Positions 12,801 through 46,149 of a stretch of DNA of 64,000 nucleotides are shown here, piece by piece (position 1 is the stretch's first letter; each line of letters opens with the position of its first letter). Under the pieces are notes generated by a model. It did no database searches. It was not told the origin of the DNA and saw nothing but the letters and a program-made list of their open reading frames with translations. The position numbers and the translations under genes are program-made. The DNA lies in NCBI GenBank assembly GCA_030142905.1, contig JASJOG010000119.1, positions 152,501-216,500 of the forward strand. The letters run 5' to 3'. The DNA comes from Heliopora coerulea (taxonomy: Eukaryota > Cnidaria > Anthozoa > Scleralcyonacea > Helioporidae).

Positions 12801-15800
12801 TCAATGTCGTCGTTCATGAGGTCGCTTTGACTGTCCATTAAAAACGTTTTCGTAACCAACTTAAGGACAGGCTAAAAGTAAATAAAAGTGATAAACTTCG
12901 AAATTAACTCGCTGCTTTGTCTTTTATTTAGTATTCCATCTATCAATTCGTCCCCACCTGCTCTGTTAAACTGCTCAACCAATACGTTCCTTCTCTGTAA
13001 TCACTCAGCGCTGAGGCAGACGAGACAATTGCTTAACTTAAAAATTCCATATAAGAACTTTTTTTTTTCAACACAATATTATGAATTCTAAAAATTGTTA
13101 GATTTAACGATCAAACAAGATTGACTGACTTGCCTAAAATATAAGCTTGGCTAAGACTTTAAGCCCAACTTTCTTGTCTCTTTTTAACCTTCAATCATCT
13201 TCTCTTCACTCGCTTCCTTTCCTCTCCCCTACCTTATCCTCTTTTGTCTCTTCTGTCTGACAGCCCTTGGTTTTCGTTTCTGACTAATGATACAATTCTC
13301 ACTCCATTCTAACTAGTTCGATTAGAATGAGTTTTTTGGGGGTTTTTTCACGTTTCATTTTAAAGCAATTAAAATAACGATATTCCCATATGGTTTTCTT
13401 TTAATCTTTAGAAAAGCAATAGACACACCAGATACGTCACCTTATGGCAAACAATTTCGGCTTCTTTTCTGCTAAATATTTTTCATTTTTGCCGCGTCTA
13501 CGAGCAGTCTACTTACATTTAATACCACGAGTGCAAAGAAAATGTTCATTTAAAATTGTTTATCGAGTAAACCATTTCACCTCCTTAAATCCCATTTAAA
13601 CATTTTACTAGCTTTGCCTTAATAGTTTCATTCCTGTACTTGAAACTCGTTAGCCCAGCAAAAGCCTGCCACAATTTAACTGATACGGCACGTAGGAACA
13701 CAGTACTCACTTTAAGGCCAAAGGCTCCAGGTTTTTCTTGAAGGACGTGTCTTCTTTGCCCGAGATCAAGAGGCAACGATGGTGTATGGTCAGGGTGGTA
13801 AGAGAACGATAGCATCCGATCAAATGGCAAGTTGTCTTCAAATACGTCATCCGGGAACTTCATGGACGATAGCATTTCCAAGAAACTGAGCGGTAGGTAA
13901 TTGGTGATCGTTACAATACTTATGTGGGACTGGAAACCAACCAAGAGATCCCCTTGTTCGTTCGCGAAGCACACACCACGAAGGGATTCGTCGAAGCAAA
14001 TTTCCTTTATGAGTTTTGCTTCGGTATTCCAAATTCTAACACTCCAGTCGTTACTGGAGGTGGCAAATAAACCCAAGGTTGGACACGCTGAGAGCTACAA
14101 AAAAAAGTAATGTAAGTTATGGCATTCTGTAAGTATCCCAGCCTTTCCAACGTCATGCCATCCATATTGTCAAACCTAAACTGTTCAGGTTTGACAACGA
14201 GTTTGAAATAAACTCAAAATATCACCTTGACATACAACTCAAATCTTGGGTTTGCAAGATGTTACTTTTCGGAATTTGCTCTATTTTTTTACTAAATCCA
14301 TCACTGTTCTTCCTTTACTCATCCTACGTACGTTATCCTATAATATTCAGTTATTTGTGTGTCTTATCTCATCCTATAGTACATATCATTTATTACATAT
14401 CTTAAATCACCCATTTTATTTACGTTCAAAACTTGCAGCTTGTAGCCATTAAGATTTTATTGGTTTTTGCTGTACAAATTGTGCAATGCCAAGGAATCAG
14501 GAAAACTCTGAAGTTGAGATAGAATACTACTCGGATGTTTCATGCTTTTTGTTTCCATCTTTTCCTTGACTTTAACCTTTACTTTCCATTCATTTCCTTT
14601 TTTCTCGGTATTTTCCTCATTCTCCCCTTTACCTTTAACCAGAATGTTCAAAACCGATACCAAACGACCCAACTCGAAACTGTAGTAGAAGATCTTGATT
14701 AGGGTGAACCTACGTTATTTTGCGCGTTTATTCATACTTTGGGATTTGAGCATTGGTTTACTCGAAACTTAATTGGTTTGTCCTCGAAATTCAGAATTAT
14801 TTAGTTCAACAAAAGAGGCAAACAAACATTTCACCTTTTCACCTTTTTCAAGATCTTTGATAGGTCAACGTGTGCACTAACTAACAAGATGTGCCGAGTA
14901 ACCAAGCCAATCATTAACACCAGTAATAATTTATATTAATTATCCTTTAACGCTTTTTTACGACATCGTGTATTGTAAAAGATCAAATTGGTCTTATATC
15001 TGGATCACTAGACAAACATACTGACAGCCCGACTAAAGGTTGAAGCAAAGAGATTAAGTAGATGTTTGTTGATCCGGTGGCTTTGAATGAGTTGTGGATC
15101 AGCTCAGTACTGGTTCTTGTCAAAAAGACGCAGTATTCTAAGCAATAAAATTCTGGGACTTATTATCTTCGACAGGATGGGGATTAAGGGTGATTGCTTG
15201 GGAAGAAAAAAATTATTTTAATTTCCAAAACAATGAATAACTACAATATGGCGAACAAAACTCTCCGTAAAAATATTCTTTTTATTTTAAGGCAGAAAAT
15301 AAAATCACTGTACTCGGTTAGTAGACTCATCAAATCTAACTAAAGTAGTTTCGTAGTAAACTCTCTGACATTATCACGAAATAACGAGTGCCATCTGGTC
15401 GTACACAGCTCAGTGAATAGAGAACCAAATATTTCAGTGCGTCATCATGCCAAGAATTCTTACAAAGGAGTACTATCTTGTGTTGTTACGGCACAGCAAT
15501 TGGCCTGCTCAAGTTGTGTTATCCGTCAGTACGTGTCACATTAAAAATTGTTTTAGGCTGGCCGTCTACATCTGAATGGTTAGTGGCCCCATCATGTCCT
15601 GACTCGGTTTATAACCAAAATAGTAAGTTGGAAAGTTACTTTTTCCAATGCCTGAAACGTCGAGTTATTCCTTCAGGAATATAGTGCGAAACTTAACAAT
15701 AGCTCAGGAGAGTTTAAGAGTTTAATAAAGTAGCTCAGTAGAAATTGACTTCACGAGTTTAACGTTGTCATCCAACGGAAAAGAAAACGGTCAGTCTTGT

Positions 15801-18800
15801 GAAGAAAGAGACATTTGCCATAGTTTACTGATAGAATTTCATTCTACTGCACTTTTGCCTTTGCTTAACTTAACAAACACGATATTATATATCAGTTTGT
15901 AGTTATAACACCATGTCAATTGATAAACAGCTAGATTTTCATCTCTGTGGCTTGTCACTTCATCAGAGTATGAGTCAAAGGGAAGAAAGTTTAACTGTTT
16001 AGAAATTCACATTGTGTTAATCACTAACTGACGGTTAGTTCTATTGTGATGCAAGCATTCTTGCAAGCGTTCACGACATCTTTCTGATCCAATGTTCAGA
16101 CATTCACACGCCATGCCACTCAACAATAATTAAAACAACGGAATGCACACGACAAACTATCGTTCACCAATAAAAGTGTAGTTCATTTAGTAAACCATAC
16201 CCCAGATACGGACTTCGAGTGCTTTTCCTCAGGGACCGATGTGAAAAACTCGATGTTGTAATGATCATAATGTGAAATGGAGTCTCGATGTACTTTTCTT
16301 GAGACCACTTCAGAGTTGACTCTAGAATAAGCAAAAGTTTGTTTATGTATTTACCATGTGTACGTGCAGTTATACCTGAACAAATTTATTCAAAGATCGT
16401 TATCATAGCTTAATTATATGACCAAGGGAGCTCCCCCCGACAAATTCGTGTAGTGTGAAGACGATTTAGATAAAATCGAAAATTCACTAAAAGAAACTAT
16501 ATTTGTTATTTATCCAAATAGATAATGCATACTATATTCGGTTAAACTTTTACGGTTTTTTTTATTGAAAAAATCAGTTAACAGCAAATCAAATGACGCC
16601 TTCTTACTTGCATGTCATCAGCGAGTTATTGTCCATTACTAGTCCGATGGTGTATCCAATCATTTCCAGATCTTGTGGAACGCTGACCAGTTTCACGACA
16701 CTCCACATGTCAAGCGAGACTACCTCATTTGATGGATGAACTACCTTCCATACTTTGACCAAGCAGTCAGTACCAGAAGATACTAAATATTGTGATGCAG
16801 GTATGACAGACTTGTTTCCATGGTCTTCTGAATTCTGGGACACCCGAAGTAAGACGACTTCGCCGTAATGTGCTTCGATACAATCATCCATCGTCAAGTC
16901 TGAAGTTAAAAGAAGGGAATTGATTGAGTGTTGTACTAAAAATGAGCAAACCTACGATAGGTAAATATCATCAATGTCAAATTTATAAGTAATCAAACTT
17001 ACCAATAACTCCCGGTTTAAGAATCACCTAACTAAAAAAGGGAACCTACGTAAACTTTGCTTTATTAGTTCGACGCCCAGTCAATGAAGTTGTGAAGCGA
17101 GGGTCGATGACTCAGATCAATAGTTCCTCGATTCAAGATAATTACTTCGGAAATGAAAGGATACAGACAATGGATATCAGAGAACCTGAAAATTTGGACA
17201 AGTAAGGCCGGCACATTTGGACCCGCTCTTCGAAGAAGTACTTTCTAGTGGGGCAGATCGAGCTTCCTCTTCCAGAGATACTTGACTGACCGTAATCTGA
17301 CAAATGTAACTATGCAAACAGTAAGAGGCCTAAATGTTTATCTGAAAAGGGTATTGAAAACCTAGATCACAGAGGAGAAGCCCGGGTCATATCATTGATA
17401 TGACATATGACCAAGTTCAAGCAGTTCACTTGAGTGAAACTAAGTGCGTTTCTAAAACCACGGTAAGCCCTAGGTATGAACAGTAGTTAAGAAGCGCTAA
17501 GGGGCCTGGGAATGGGTTGGGCGGAAGACTCAAAATCGAAACTTACTTGAAAGTCATAAATGGGTACAGCGGGGTTTGTAGACAAGGCTACCCCTCAGGG
17601 GTTGGCAATTTCAACTTTTGTTCTTCCTTAACCCTTTCAGGTCCGGGGCGTCTTCCTTTTACAACTAAAATCGTCTGGCGTTAGTTAAAGTAAAATCATA
17701 AAGTCGGGTACGGACTAAAATTGTTAAATCTTTTCTTACTATATTTTCCACACTACTCCTTCAAGGCTGACGAGACATTCTGCTCGAAGATCACTTCAAC
17801 AAAAGTTATCTACAAACAGATGGGTAGCCGCGATCTTCGAATATTTTCAGGCCATAATTTGCAAGCGCCTTTTTAGAATGATGTTAAAAGGAGTTCCGAG
17901 AAGTTTTCTATTCTCATTAAAATTTTTCTCTCAGTATTCATTCCTACCATTACAGTGGACGAGCATTATTTGGCCATTTTCCAAGCCAGCAAACAACAAA
18001 CTACGTTGTAATGGAACGTCTCCAGCCTTTGACTTCAGCTCGGTGTCAATTATGGCCACAGATAAGACTTTCTCGTCGGAATTTTGTGACTTCCATAACT
18101 GAACTGAACTAAGAAGAAAGAAAGCACAAGGGTTTCGCAACATAATAACACAAACATCGGGGCAGTTAACAAACAGATTTGAGTTTTCCACTGTTTGTTC
18201 AGTCATAGATGCACAGGTGACGCGATAACGTGGCAAGAACATCTGTGAATTACTCAGATAACGTCTTGTGGGCCACTTTTCTGTTCTTTCAAAGTTGTCA
18301 TTTCATCTGTGCATCTGTAACGTAGCGGGCAACAGGAAAATGAAATGTAGAGGTTACACAATAAACAATAGAACACAAAATATTTACAAGACTGACTGAA
18401 AGCTTACGGGAAATGATTGGGACGTGGGAAAAAACAGTCAACTGAAGTGATCCATGATTTGTACAAATGGAGCTAAGTCATTGGCAAGTGATATCACCTA
18501 GAGATTTAGTTCACTGCTTTGGTGACGACATTTATGCGCCTGTTCTTTAACAGACCACTGAAAGACGATGTAGAATTCCGGTCATTGTGTAACTTCCAAT
18601 TTCTTGAACTCACCTACATGGATTTGTCCCAGTACTAAAGACAAGTATCGCGCCGGATGATAATACAACGTAGAGTCTTTCCTCGCGTGGGTTGTACGCG
18701 TAGTCCACGATATTCTCGGGAATAGTCTCGAGAGGAAACATGGTGGTAATGATGGTGCCGTCTGTTGGAGAAACAATCCTGATGGAGCCATCTTCTCCAT

Positions 18801-19519
18801 GGAGAAGTAACCGAGCTGGGCAACCAGGCAATTTGACGCGTCGTGACGTCATGATCTCAAATCCCAAGACTGTAAAAAGCGTGTGAAATCGATTGAGGTT
18901 CCAAACTCGAATGTGTTCATGTGACTGGTAGAACAAGCGCTGTGACGTCATCAACTCCATTCGTTGAACCTCTTCCCCAGTCTCTAGACAGTAAGTCTGC
19001 GCGAATGTTTCTAGGCACCACAGACGTATAGTTTTATCTCTGGAGCTGGATATGACAAGATGGTGTAAAGTGTCCACTTCCAATGCTGTTATCGCGTGGC
19101 AATGGCCTGAGGAAGCAATGGATTAAAGCTTGGTTTCCATATAATCAGAATAATTGAACAATAAAACTATGACTAGTGTGCGAACCCGAACTTCAACCGA
19201 CATGACCAAAGTTAGGATCGGGTCGGGTGCTGGTTTGAGTTCGGTCAGACGTAGGACGGCTTGGGTTTTGTTGGGGTTAACATCTTTTAGCATTTAGGTT
19301 TACTAAAGGAAGTATAAAAACAGTAATAGCTTATAGTTTAACCAGATTAAAATCCTGAGGCTGTAGAACAATGTCAGTCACTGTAAAGAAGCATTGAAAG
19401 AGACCATCGAGAAGGTTTGGAAGTTTGAATAACTTCCAAACCTTCTCGATGGTCTCCCTCCTTGAGTATTTTTTACAAAAGTAAAATACCTGATAATATA
19501 TATACCATATACCAAATAT

Positions 19520-19559
<40 letters not shown>

Positions 19560-21973
19560 ATATATGCCCTGTTGTTACCTTACCGCCAAACGTGGTTACC
19601 AGTGGAAATTGATTCATGGACGTATTCCACACTTTAATTGTGTAATCCTTAGAACCTACGTAAGAAAAACAAAAACTACAGGGTCTTCAAGTTCTAATAC
19701 GAAGGAACCTACGAGCAGCTCTACTTTATGGGCCATCGTGATTATCCGTCCATTTTTTTCTATTTATTAACTTGCTCCAGGTTTTAATTACAGTCAGTCT
19801 ATGTAAGTAAGTACATCTTTCTGTCATTTGTTTGTTTGTCTGGGTTCGTAGTTTGACTGATCAAGTCTGCGTTCCGTCGTTCTGAGTTCCTGAGCACGCT
19901 TACGTACCTCAGTCTCTTTGTCTCTCAGTTCATCTGTTTGTTAGTCTTTCAATCTTGTCAGTCCTGCCAAGTCTGTCAAGTCAGTCAAGTCTGCCCCGTC
20001 TGCCTATCTGCTTGCTGCCAGTCTATCTGTCTGTCCGTCCATCTGTCTGTTCCTCCGATCTTCCTCTGCCTCCAGCCCCTTTCTCCGTCCTTTCCTCCTC
20101 GTGTCTTTCTATCATTTCTTGCCTTCTAACGTACGTTCATCTGTGCGTCTGTATAAAAACAGAATAACTTACTGTGTAGACAGTGTTAAATAAGGTAAAA
20201 AGTTTAAAGGTTGGTAACTGCCGAGACTGAACTCAAAAAATTTAAACGTTTCAAGCAAAGGTCCTTCGAGCAAACACTTCAGAACATGTTTTTTTTCTCC
20301 GACAAAAGGGCTTTGCTCGAAGCATCGGAATTCGTACGTCTGTATGTTCGTTCTCACGTCCTAACGGCTGTCAATCTATTCCTCTTTCTCTTCTACAGTT
20401 CATTCACCTCTTCACCCATCATCCGTTCCTCTCTTTTCCCCCAACGTCTGTTATTTCTTCATCGTCAGTTCCTCCACTCATCTGGTATGGTTTAACCGTT
20501 TACACGCACAAAAATTCCAAAACTTAAAAAAATTTTGCTGGCCACGATTTGTTGGGCATCGACAAACCTTGACATTAGACGTGGCCAAGGGTCGGATTCT
20601 AACAACAATAATATTAACTCACCAGTTATAAAATAACAGCTAGGATGGTAAAACGCACAGGCACTGAACGGAAGACGATGACGAAAATCGATTTTAAAAT
20701 TGTAGCGAAGTTCATAGGTTCTTTCATTCAGTATAACAATGGCGTCTTCACAGTTAAGCAACAACTGTTTAGAACTCTTATCTACTTTTATCCAAGTGAT
20801 CCAATATTCGGGGGAAATCGACGGGCAGTCGATCTTTTGCGTCGGAACAAGACAACCATTCTTCACCGGAGGGAACTTCCAAATCAAGACAAACCCCAAA
20901 CAGCCTGTGAGGATGTCATCCCTGCAGGCATTGTAAAACAAACAGAGGACACTATGGCTGGTCTGAACACGTGACATTTCTGTGAAATTGAGTGTGGCAA
21001 ACACACGTAGTGTAAGATCTGTGACGAATGCAACGAAGCAGCGATGTGTTGGTAAGTGGACAATATGTTTGATCTGGTAGTTAAGTTGAACTCTCTGTTG
21101 CTTAATCTTTACTCTTTCCAGACATTCCTTCTGGTTTACTGTCCACAGATTGAGGTAGTATTTTTTCGCCTTCCCATGATGCGTCACGAACGTGTCGTAG
21201 TCGTTTATATTAGGGTGTAATAAAATCCTCACTGGCTCATGGTGTGATACGGTATAGAGGCTTTGCAAACCGTATGACAAGGTCAGTGCGCTAGTATGGT
21301 CTGGAACATTCTTCAAGATTTCACAAATCTTCTCCTTCACGCATTCCCAGCTTTCAATTTTCCGTTTTCTTGCAATCTTCGTCATCTATACCAAACAGAT
21401 GTTAAAACTCTCTTGATCTTGCGCGTTTTTGGGATGTTATTTTCCCTGAAAAGCTCCGGTGATGTTTTCGGAAAGACGTCTTCCTGCAATTTACTCTTCA
21501 CCAAATTAATGACGTCATAAAAGCTGTGTAAATAATTAAAATAATTAGTTTATTGGCATAATTTAATTACATTAATTATAATGAAAGTCGTAGAAATAAA
21601 GGAGGTTTTGAAAGAAAAAAAAAGCAAGGTAAATGATAACAAAGAGAAAAAAAAATATTCAAGGGTAAACTATTTGAATTGGAAAGGCAAACAAGCTTGC
21701 AACTGCACGAAAAAAATATCATAAACCTTAGTGACTCAACCCAGACATGTCTAGTAAGCAAACTATCTGGAGCAAAATTCTCCTTACTGTTTTAACGTCA
21801 GTTTTCTATAACTTTTTGGTTGTTCTCCACGGACTCTCTATGCCATGGACGACTTAAAAAGATCTATAAGTCACTCTGGGAAGTTATTGAGCAATTAGAA
21901 ACCAAAACTTCACATCGGTTATCAAATTGTTCTTGTTTCCTTACCTCAACATGTTTAAAAAAGTTTCAGTCAT
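6082..21973 (-). CDS. Large WD40 + HEAT-like repeat protein (WDR97/WDR87-like)
   Basis: Minus-strand gene; exons worked out by splice sites and phase: 21973-21945, 21523-21386, 21385-20623, 19655-19584, 19106-18614, 18108-17948, 16899-16608, 16321-16201, 14094-13711, 12859-12626, 12555-12306, 11307-11073, 9436-9168, 8915-8698, 8246-7930, 6330-6082. Phases agree from 20623 to 11073 and from 9436 to 6082. The link 11073 to 9436 needs at least one more exon (candidates 11044 to about 10920 and about 9644-9593). The protein has repeated WD40 blades (DYTIKVWN, SSSRDKTIRLW, SSVQLW, GTDCLVKVWK, SSNDWSVRIWN), a basic linker (KKWMKLLTKKRQQKK), an acidic Glu-rich tract, and a HEAT-like exon (8915-8698: HPSEKIRRASIKTVMEL, LLHESVEVQNDAKNAL). 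Order and spacing resemble WDR97/WDR87, large proteins linked to cilia and testis. That name is from recall. The gene is divergent from NME5 with a shared promoter. A frame break at 21385 is described in the findings. Confidence 0.75.
6361..6403. repeat. (ATT)n microsatellite
   Basis: Run of ATT trinucleotides immediately upstream of the 6330-6082 exon, in the adjoining intron. Confidence 0.95.
6590..6745. mobile_element. Foldback MITE, family B (copy 1)
   Basis: Two 45-nt arms (6590-6634 and 6701-6745), nearly perfect: ACTAAATAATAGA ... CGCTACTCGGAGTTTCAC against GTGAAACTCCGAGTAGCG ... TCTATTATTTAGT. The inner part of the arm (ACTCGGAGTTTCACGC) matches the arm of the 67-bp palindrome at 23594-23744 (ACTCTGAGTTTCACGC), so both belong to one foldback family. 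A TA-rich microsatellite follows at 6751-6856, as in the other copy. Confidence 0.65.
6751..6856. repeat. (TA)n microsatellite
   Basis: TA dinucleotide runs at about 6751-6762 and 6822-6855 flank a short unique spacer. They lie in an intron of the WD40 gene. Confidence 0.9.
8357..8540. repeat. (GGAA)n microsatellite
   Basis: About 180 nt of GGAA/GAAG tetranucleotides with few interruptions, within an intron of the WD40 gene (between 8698 and 8246). It produces long open frames on both strands (Lys-Glu-Gly-Arg, or Phe-Leu-Pro-Ser), which are artefacts. A related CCTT/CCTC run is at about 9478-9530. Confidence 0.95.
8925..9090. repeat. Degenerate (TTG)n repeat
   Basis: Imperfect TTG/GTT trinucleotides in the intron between the 9436-9168 and 8915-8698 exons. 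Confidence 0.7.
10251..10412. mobile_element. Foldback MITE-like element
   Basis: Terminal arms are AAAACAATGGTAACTCCAAA (10251) and TTTGGAGTTACCATTGTTTT (to 10412). Inner arms are CACGTTTCGAC and GTCGAAACGTAG, with an ATTATCATGATAA palindrome at the middle. About 160 bp, non-coding, in a WD40-gene intron. Confidence 0.65.
11955..12050. repeat. (AATGT)n pentanucleotide microsatellite
   Basis: AATGT-type units with variants (AATATAATGT, GATGT, AATGC). Intronic in the WD40 gene. Confidence 0.9.
17664..17696 (+). repeat. Dispersed 33-bp repeat (copy 1)
   Basis: Core TAAAATCGTCTGGCGTTAG followed by an A-rich AGTAAAAT. The same core recurs at 49227-49258 (minus), 54835-54868 and 61558-61592 with a few changes each. 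Likely the conserved part of an abundant short interspersed element. Confidence 0.55.
19400..19456. ncRNA. Perfect 26-bp hairpin in WD40-gene intron
   Basis: Arms 19400-19425 and 19431-19456 are exact reverse complements (GAGACCATCGAGAAGGTTTG ... / ... CAAACCTTCTCGATGGTCTC) with a 5-nt loop. It lies in the intron between exons 19655-19584 and 19106-18614 and would be transcribed. It could be a miniature inverted repeat or a small-RNA precursor. Nothing in the sequence decides between them, and the loop is short for a conventional miRNA precursor. Confidence 0.35.
19518..19560. repeat. (AT)n microsatellite
   Basis: AT dinucleotide run directly downstream (in WD40-gene sense, upstream) of the 26-bp hairpin. 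Confidence 0.95.
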
Positions 21974-22122
21974 GACTGGACTGTCTGAATTTCCTTCCAA
22001 CTTTTGATTGCTTTTCAAAAACCATTGCACCGTTTTCACGAAATGTCTACTTCGTCATCAAAACTGAGCCAACACATCATGAAATACCGCCCAGCGGATT
22101 TCCAGATTATTTATTTTTCCTT

Positions 22123-22136
22123 GTTTCCTTGGCAAC
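22123..22136. promoter_or_regulatory. RFX X-box in divergent WD40-gene/NME5 promoter (unit 1)
   Basis: GTTTCCTTGGCAAC fits the X-box consensus (GTNRCC N0-3 RGYAAC type). It sits 73 nt before the NME5 ATG and 150 nt before the WD40-gene ATG on the other strand. X-boxes bind RFX factors, which switch on ciliary genes. NME5 is an axonemal protein, so this is a plausible shared ciliary control site. Binding is inferred. Confidence 0.65.
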
Positions 22137-22208
22137 GTAAGGCGGCCATGTTTTGGTGTTAATCTCGTTTGGTTTTTGTAGTAAAATTTTCTTCTGTTTT
22201 CAAAGGAA

Positions 22209-43264
<21,056 letters not shown>

Positions 43265-43363
43265 TTCGAATCGCTAAATACATTGATTATAAATCATATA
43301 TCGTATTGTTTACTACGCTACACTATACAGATCCGACATGGTTTGATAATTAACTGCATGTCA

Positions 43364-43408
<45 letters not shown>

Positions 43409-45720
43409 CATTATCGTAATGGTTATACAATATATACACGTTTGTAAATACAAGTTGAAGGAAACTTTTTTTGACCTGGTCAGGGCTTGCAATTAAATGT
43501 AAGGACTCCTGTTCTTGTAGAGCATGTGTCAACAGTTATGGAGCTGATCTTAAGTTAATCAAGTTAAGATGTTTATTTATTAACTTACCGGTCATTGCAT
43601 GTTACATGATTGGAGTGGAGCAACACGAGTGAAGGCTCGTGTTAAGTTCGTCCAGTACTACTGTGGTAACTAAATAACGAGAGAAAAAAAAAGTTACACC
43701 ACCAAAACAAACAACATGAACCAGAAGCACTCTAGATAAAGATATTTATAAGGCTATAACAATATCACAGAATTTTTCTGAAAAATATAGCTAAGGGGCA
43801 CAGCAACAACTGGTTTGATAGCAAGTGACGTTTTGAACTGAAAGTTGACAAAGTTCATAGCCTCTGTCCACTAAAAGCAAAACTCAAGTTTTTTGATCAC
43901 ATACAGCACAATATTTTATTGATGTAGTCAGTAAACTAAGCTATGATTTAGTACATACCTATCAGTTTGCAGGTAAGCCACGATAAATCAACGATAAACT
44001 TTGTTGAAAGAAGTAATGGAATTAGATTTGATGTCCGAACGCAGTTAATTCCGTTCAGGTGTAGTTCTGTTGAAAGTACATTTCCTAAGTCAAGACGTTC
44101 TACTTCAATTTGGCCTAGTCATATGAATCATATTTTTACACTTCAGAGTACTGATTATTTAAAGATGAAAGTAGATGAAATTAGGTGGACAAGACTCATC
44201 TGTGCTGGAATTTAGTCAGCAGAAAGTAGCATTACTTTTTGAGGCTTGAGCCAGTTTCCAATCCACCTCTGGGGTTTCACTAGCATTGGACCCAATATTA
44301 ATTGTAAAAATGCTGTTGTCATTCGTTAAATAAAGTTCATTTTTTAGTTTACTTCAGTCTGTCCAAACTAGCAACTCTTTCTTCGCCTTTGTGAGAAGTG
44401 AAGTTTCCTCAACTAAAAAGTTATCCCAAGACTACGCAATCTAGGAAGATAGTGTTAATGTTCCAATGACAGACACATTACCGTGGTCCTAATATTCATC
44501 CAGGTGTTCTTGAATATCAAGTTTTAGAATGACAATGCTCTATTTCGGTTTTATCCTGTACTGCGTAGTATTCTTGGTTTGTGAGGTTCAACAAGTTTTC
44601 ACGAGCATGAACAATCTTTTTCTTTCGACATTTTCTTGAAGTACTTCCATCAGGCAAAGATATTTTGTTATATTCCCTCAGTTCTGTGATAATTTATTTC
44701 TATATTCGTTCGTTCATTCATTCGATTTTGCCACAAGCAAATGCAGGCCGTCTTATGTGCCGTTCATACAATTGTTTTGAATCCAAAATCCCTCACGATT
44801 TTTAGACTTTTCGGAAGCGAGTTTCTAACTGTTCCAAACTTACAGTAAGATCGGGTTTTCATTAATTTTATACTTTTATCTATTCTTTTCACGGAATACT
44901 AGATCAGTTTTGTATTGAGCGCAGAAAATCCAAATCTCTACCGGACTTCAACTATATTTTCCATACTTTTCTAGGCGAGAAAAATTGGCATTTTTAGTCT
45001 TACAATCCTCTGGAAGAACCCAGCTTCTGATCTACTTACAATTAGAAATATCAGGAATTCGCAATCACAGAACGAGAGTACACATTTTAGTATGGGAGAG
45101 TGGCCGCCGTAGTGTGCTCCAAGAACTGCAGGCTTAGATAATTAACCAATAAAACCAACAATCTCGGTGTAGAAAACACGAAGACGTGTGGAGGAATATT
45201 GCGCTAAGTATTCCATTAGCGCAAGCTGGGTAATTGTTTCCCTGAACTAAGAATTACGTGGAAAATAGCCTTTAAAACCACGAGGGAATTGATATCAAAC
45301 GAAACCCGTCCGCGGTTAAATTCTCTACGTGTAATTTCCAGGTTCTGCCTGGATCACGAGACATGCCAAGATCAATTCTATCGATGTGTTAAAAGCCTGT
45401 TTTGAAGTTTTGCGATTTGTTCAAATTTAATATCTTTCCACACCAAACGAGGATGCGAACACACGGGCACGGAACAAAAGTGCTGTCATTCGCAATCAAT
45501 AATTACCATTACAAACGTCACTAAATTGGACTTCAATTGACCTCTTACGACCATCTCTGATTGGCTAATTACTCGTGTCGTCAAAGAACGTGCTTTCCCG
45601 GGATGACTGTGCGGCTCTTCGAAACATCTGCCGAAACTTCGACCGATTCACCATAAAATCCCGGGTGAAGGAAGCCACTCACTCCCAAGAAGTCTGAGAA
45701 CGAAGCACGAGAAAGCAGCC
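43265..45720. other. NME5 downstream region
   Basis: Likely NME5 3' UTR and spacer. An AATAAA at 44329-44334 is a possible polyadenylation signal, though it lies over 1 kb after the stop. On the minus strand a frame of about 57 codons at 44528-44699 reads like protein (see findings) but is not assigned. CCAAT-like sequence and a GC-richer stretch at 45550-45720 could be a promoter for the next frame. Confidence 0.4.
43368..43405. repeat. (AT)n microsatellite
   Basis: AT run about 100 nt after the NME5 stop codon, probably in its 3' UTR. Confidence 0.95.
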
Positions 45721-46149
45721 ATGAAGATGCCAGGGAGCCAAAGCAATATTTTCAAGTGTGATAAGTGTCGGAAAGACTTCACGCACGTTTGGATACCGAA
45801 CAAGCTGTGCTGCCGCATTGCAATGGGAGAAAAACACATCCGTAGTCTAGGAAACACATACAGTCGACACATGACACAACAATTGGGCCAGTTCATCGAC
45901 TCGCACGCAATGCCGAACAATACTGGAAAGAAGGCGAATTTTACGAAAGATAAACCCGCAAGTCCTCCCGAAGTTGACAACAGTAGTGGTGCTGAAATGG
46001 GTAAGAACTACAGGAATTGTATTGCACCTTTCTCGTCCCTTGGTAAACCAACATGCGGACATTTCTTCTCCCGAGAAACTGACCATCGCAAAAGAAAGAC
46101 AGGAATTCCACCGTCAAATTTGGTGGAGTGGAGATCGTACATTTCATGA
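45721..46149 (+). CDS. Hypothetical 142-residue protein with a CxxC motif
   Basis: The frame starts MKMPGSQSNIFKCDKC after a plausible leader (GCAGCCATGA) and an upstream GATTGGCTAAT CCAAT-type box at 45560. Residues 12-24 (FKCDKCRKDF) look like the first half of a C2H2 finger, and a CC pair and GEKH follow, but the usual paired histidines are not in place. The C-terminal half is Lys/Ser/Pro rich with a second Cys-His cluster (KPTCGHFF). No homologue recognised. It could be a lineage-restricted gene, a first exon, or chance. Opposite-strand frames here are weaker. Confidence 0.35.
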   Translation: MKMPGSQSNIFKCDKCRKDFTHVWIPNKLCCRIAMGEKHIRSLGNTYSRHMTQQLGQFIDSHAMPNNTGKKANFTKDKPASPPEVDNSSGAEMGKNYRNCIAPFSSLGKPTCGHFFSRETDHRKRKTGIPPSNLVEWRSYIS

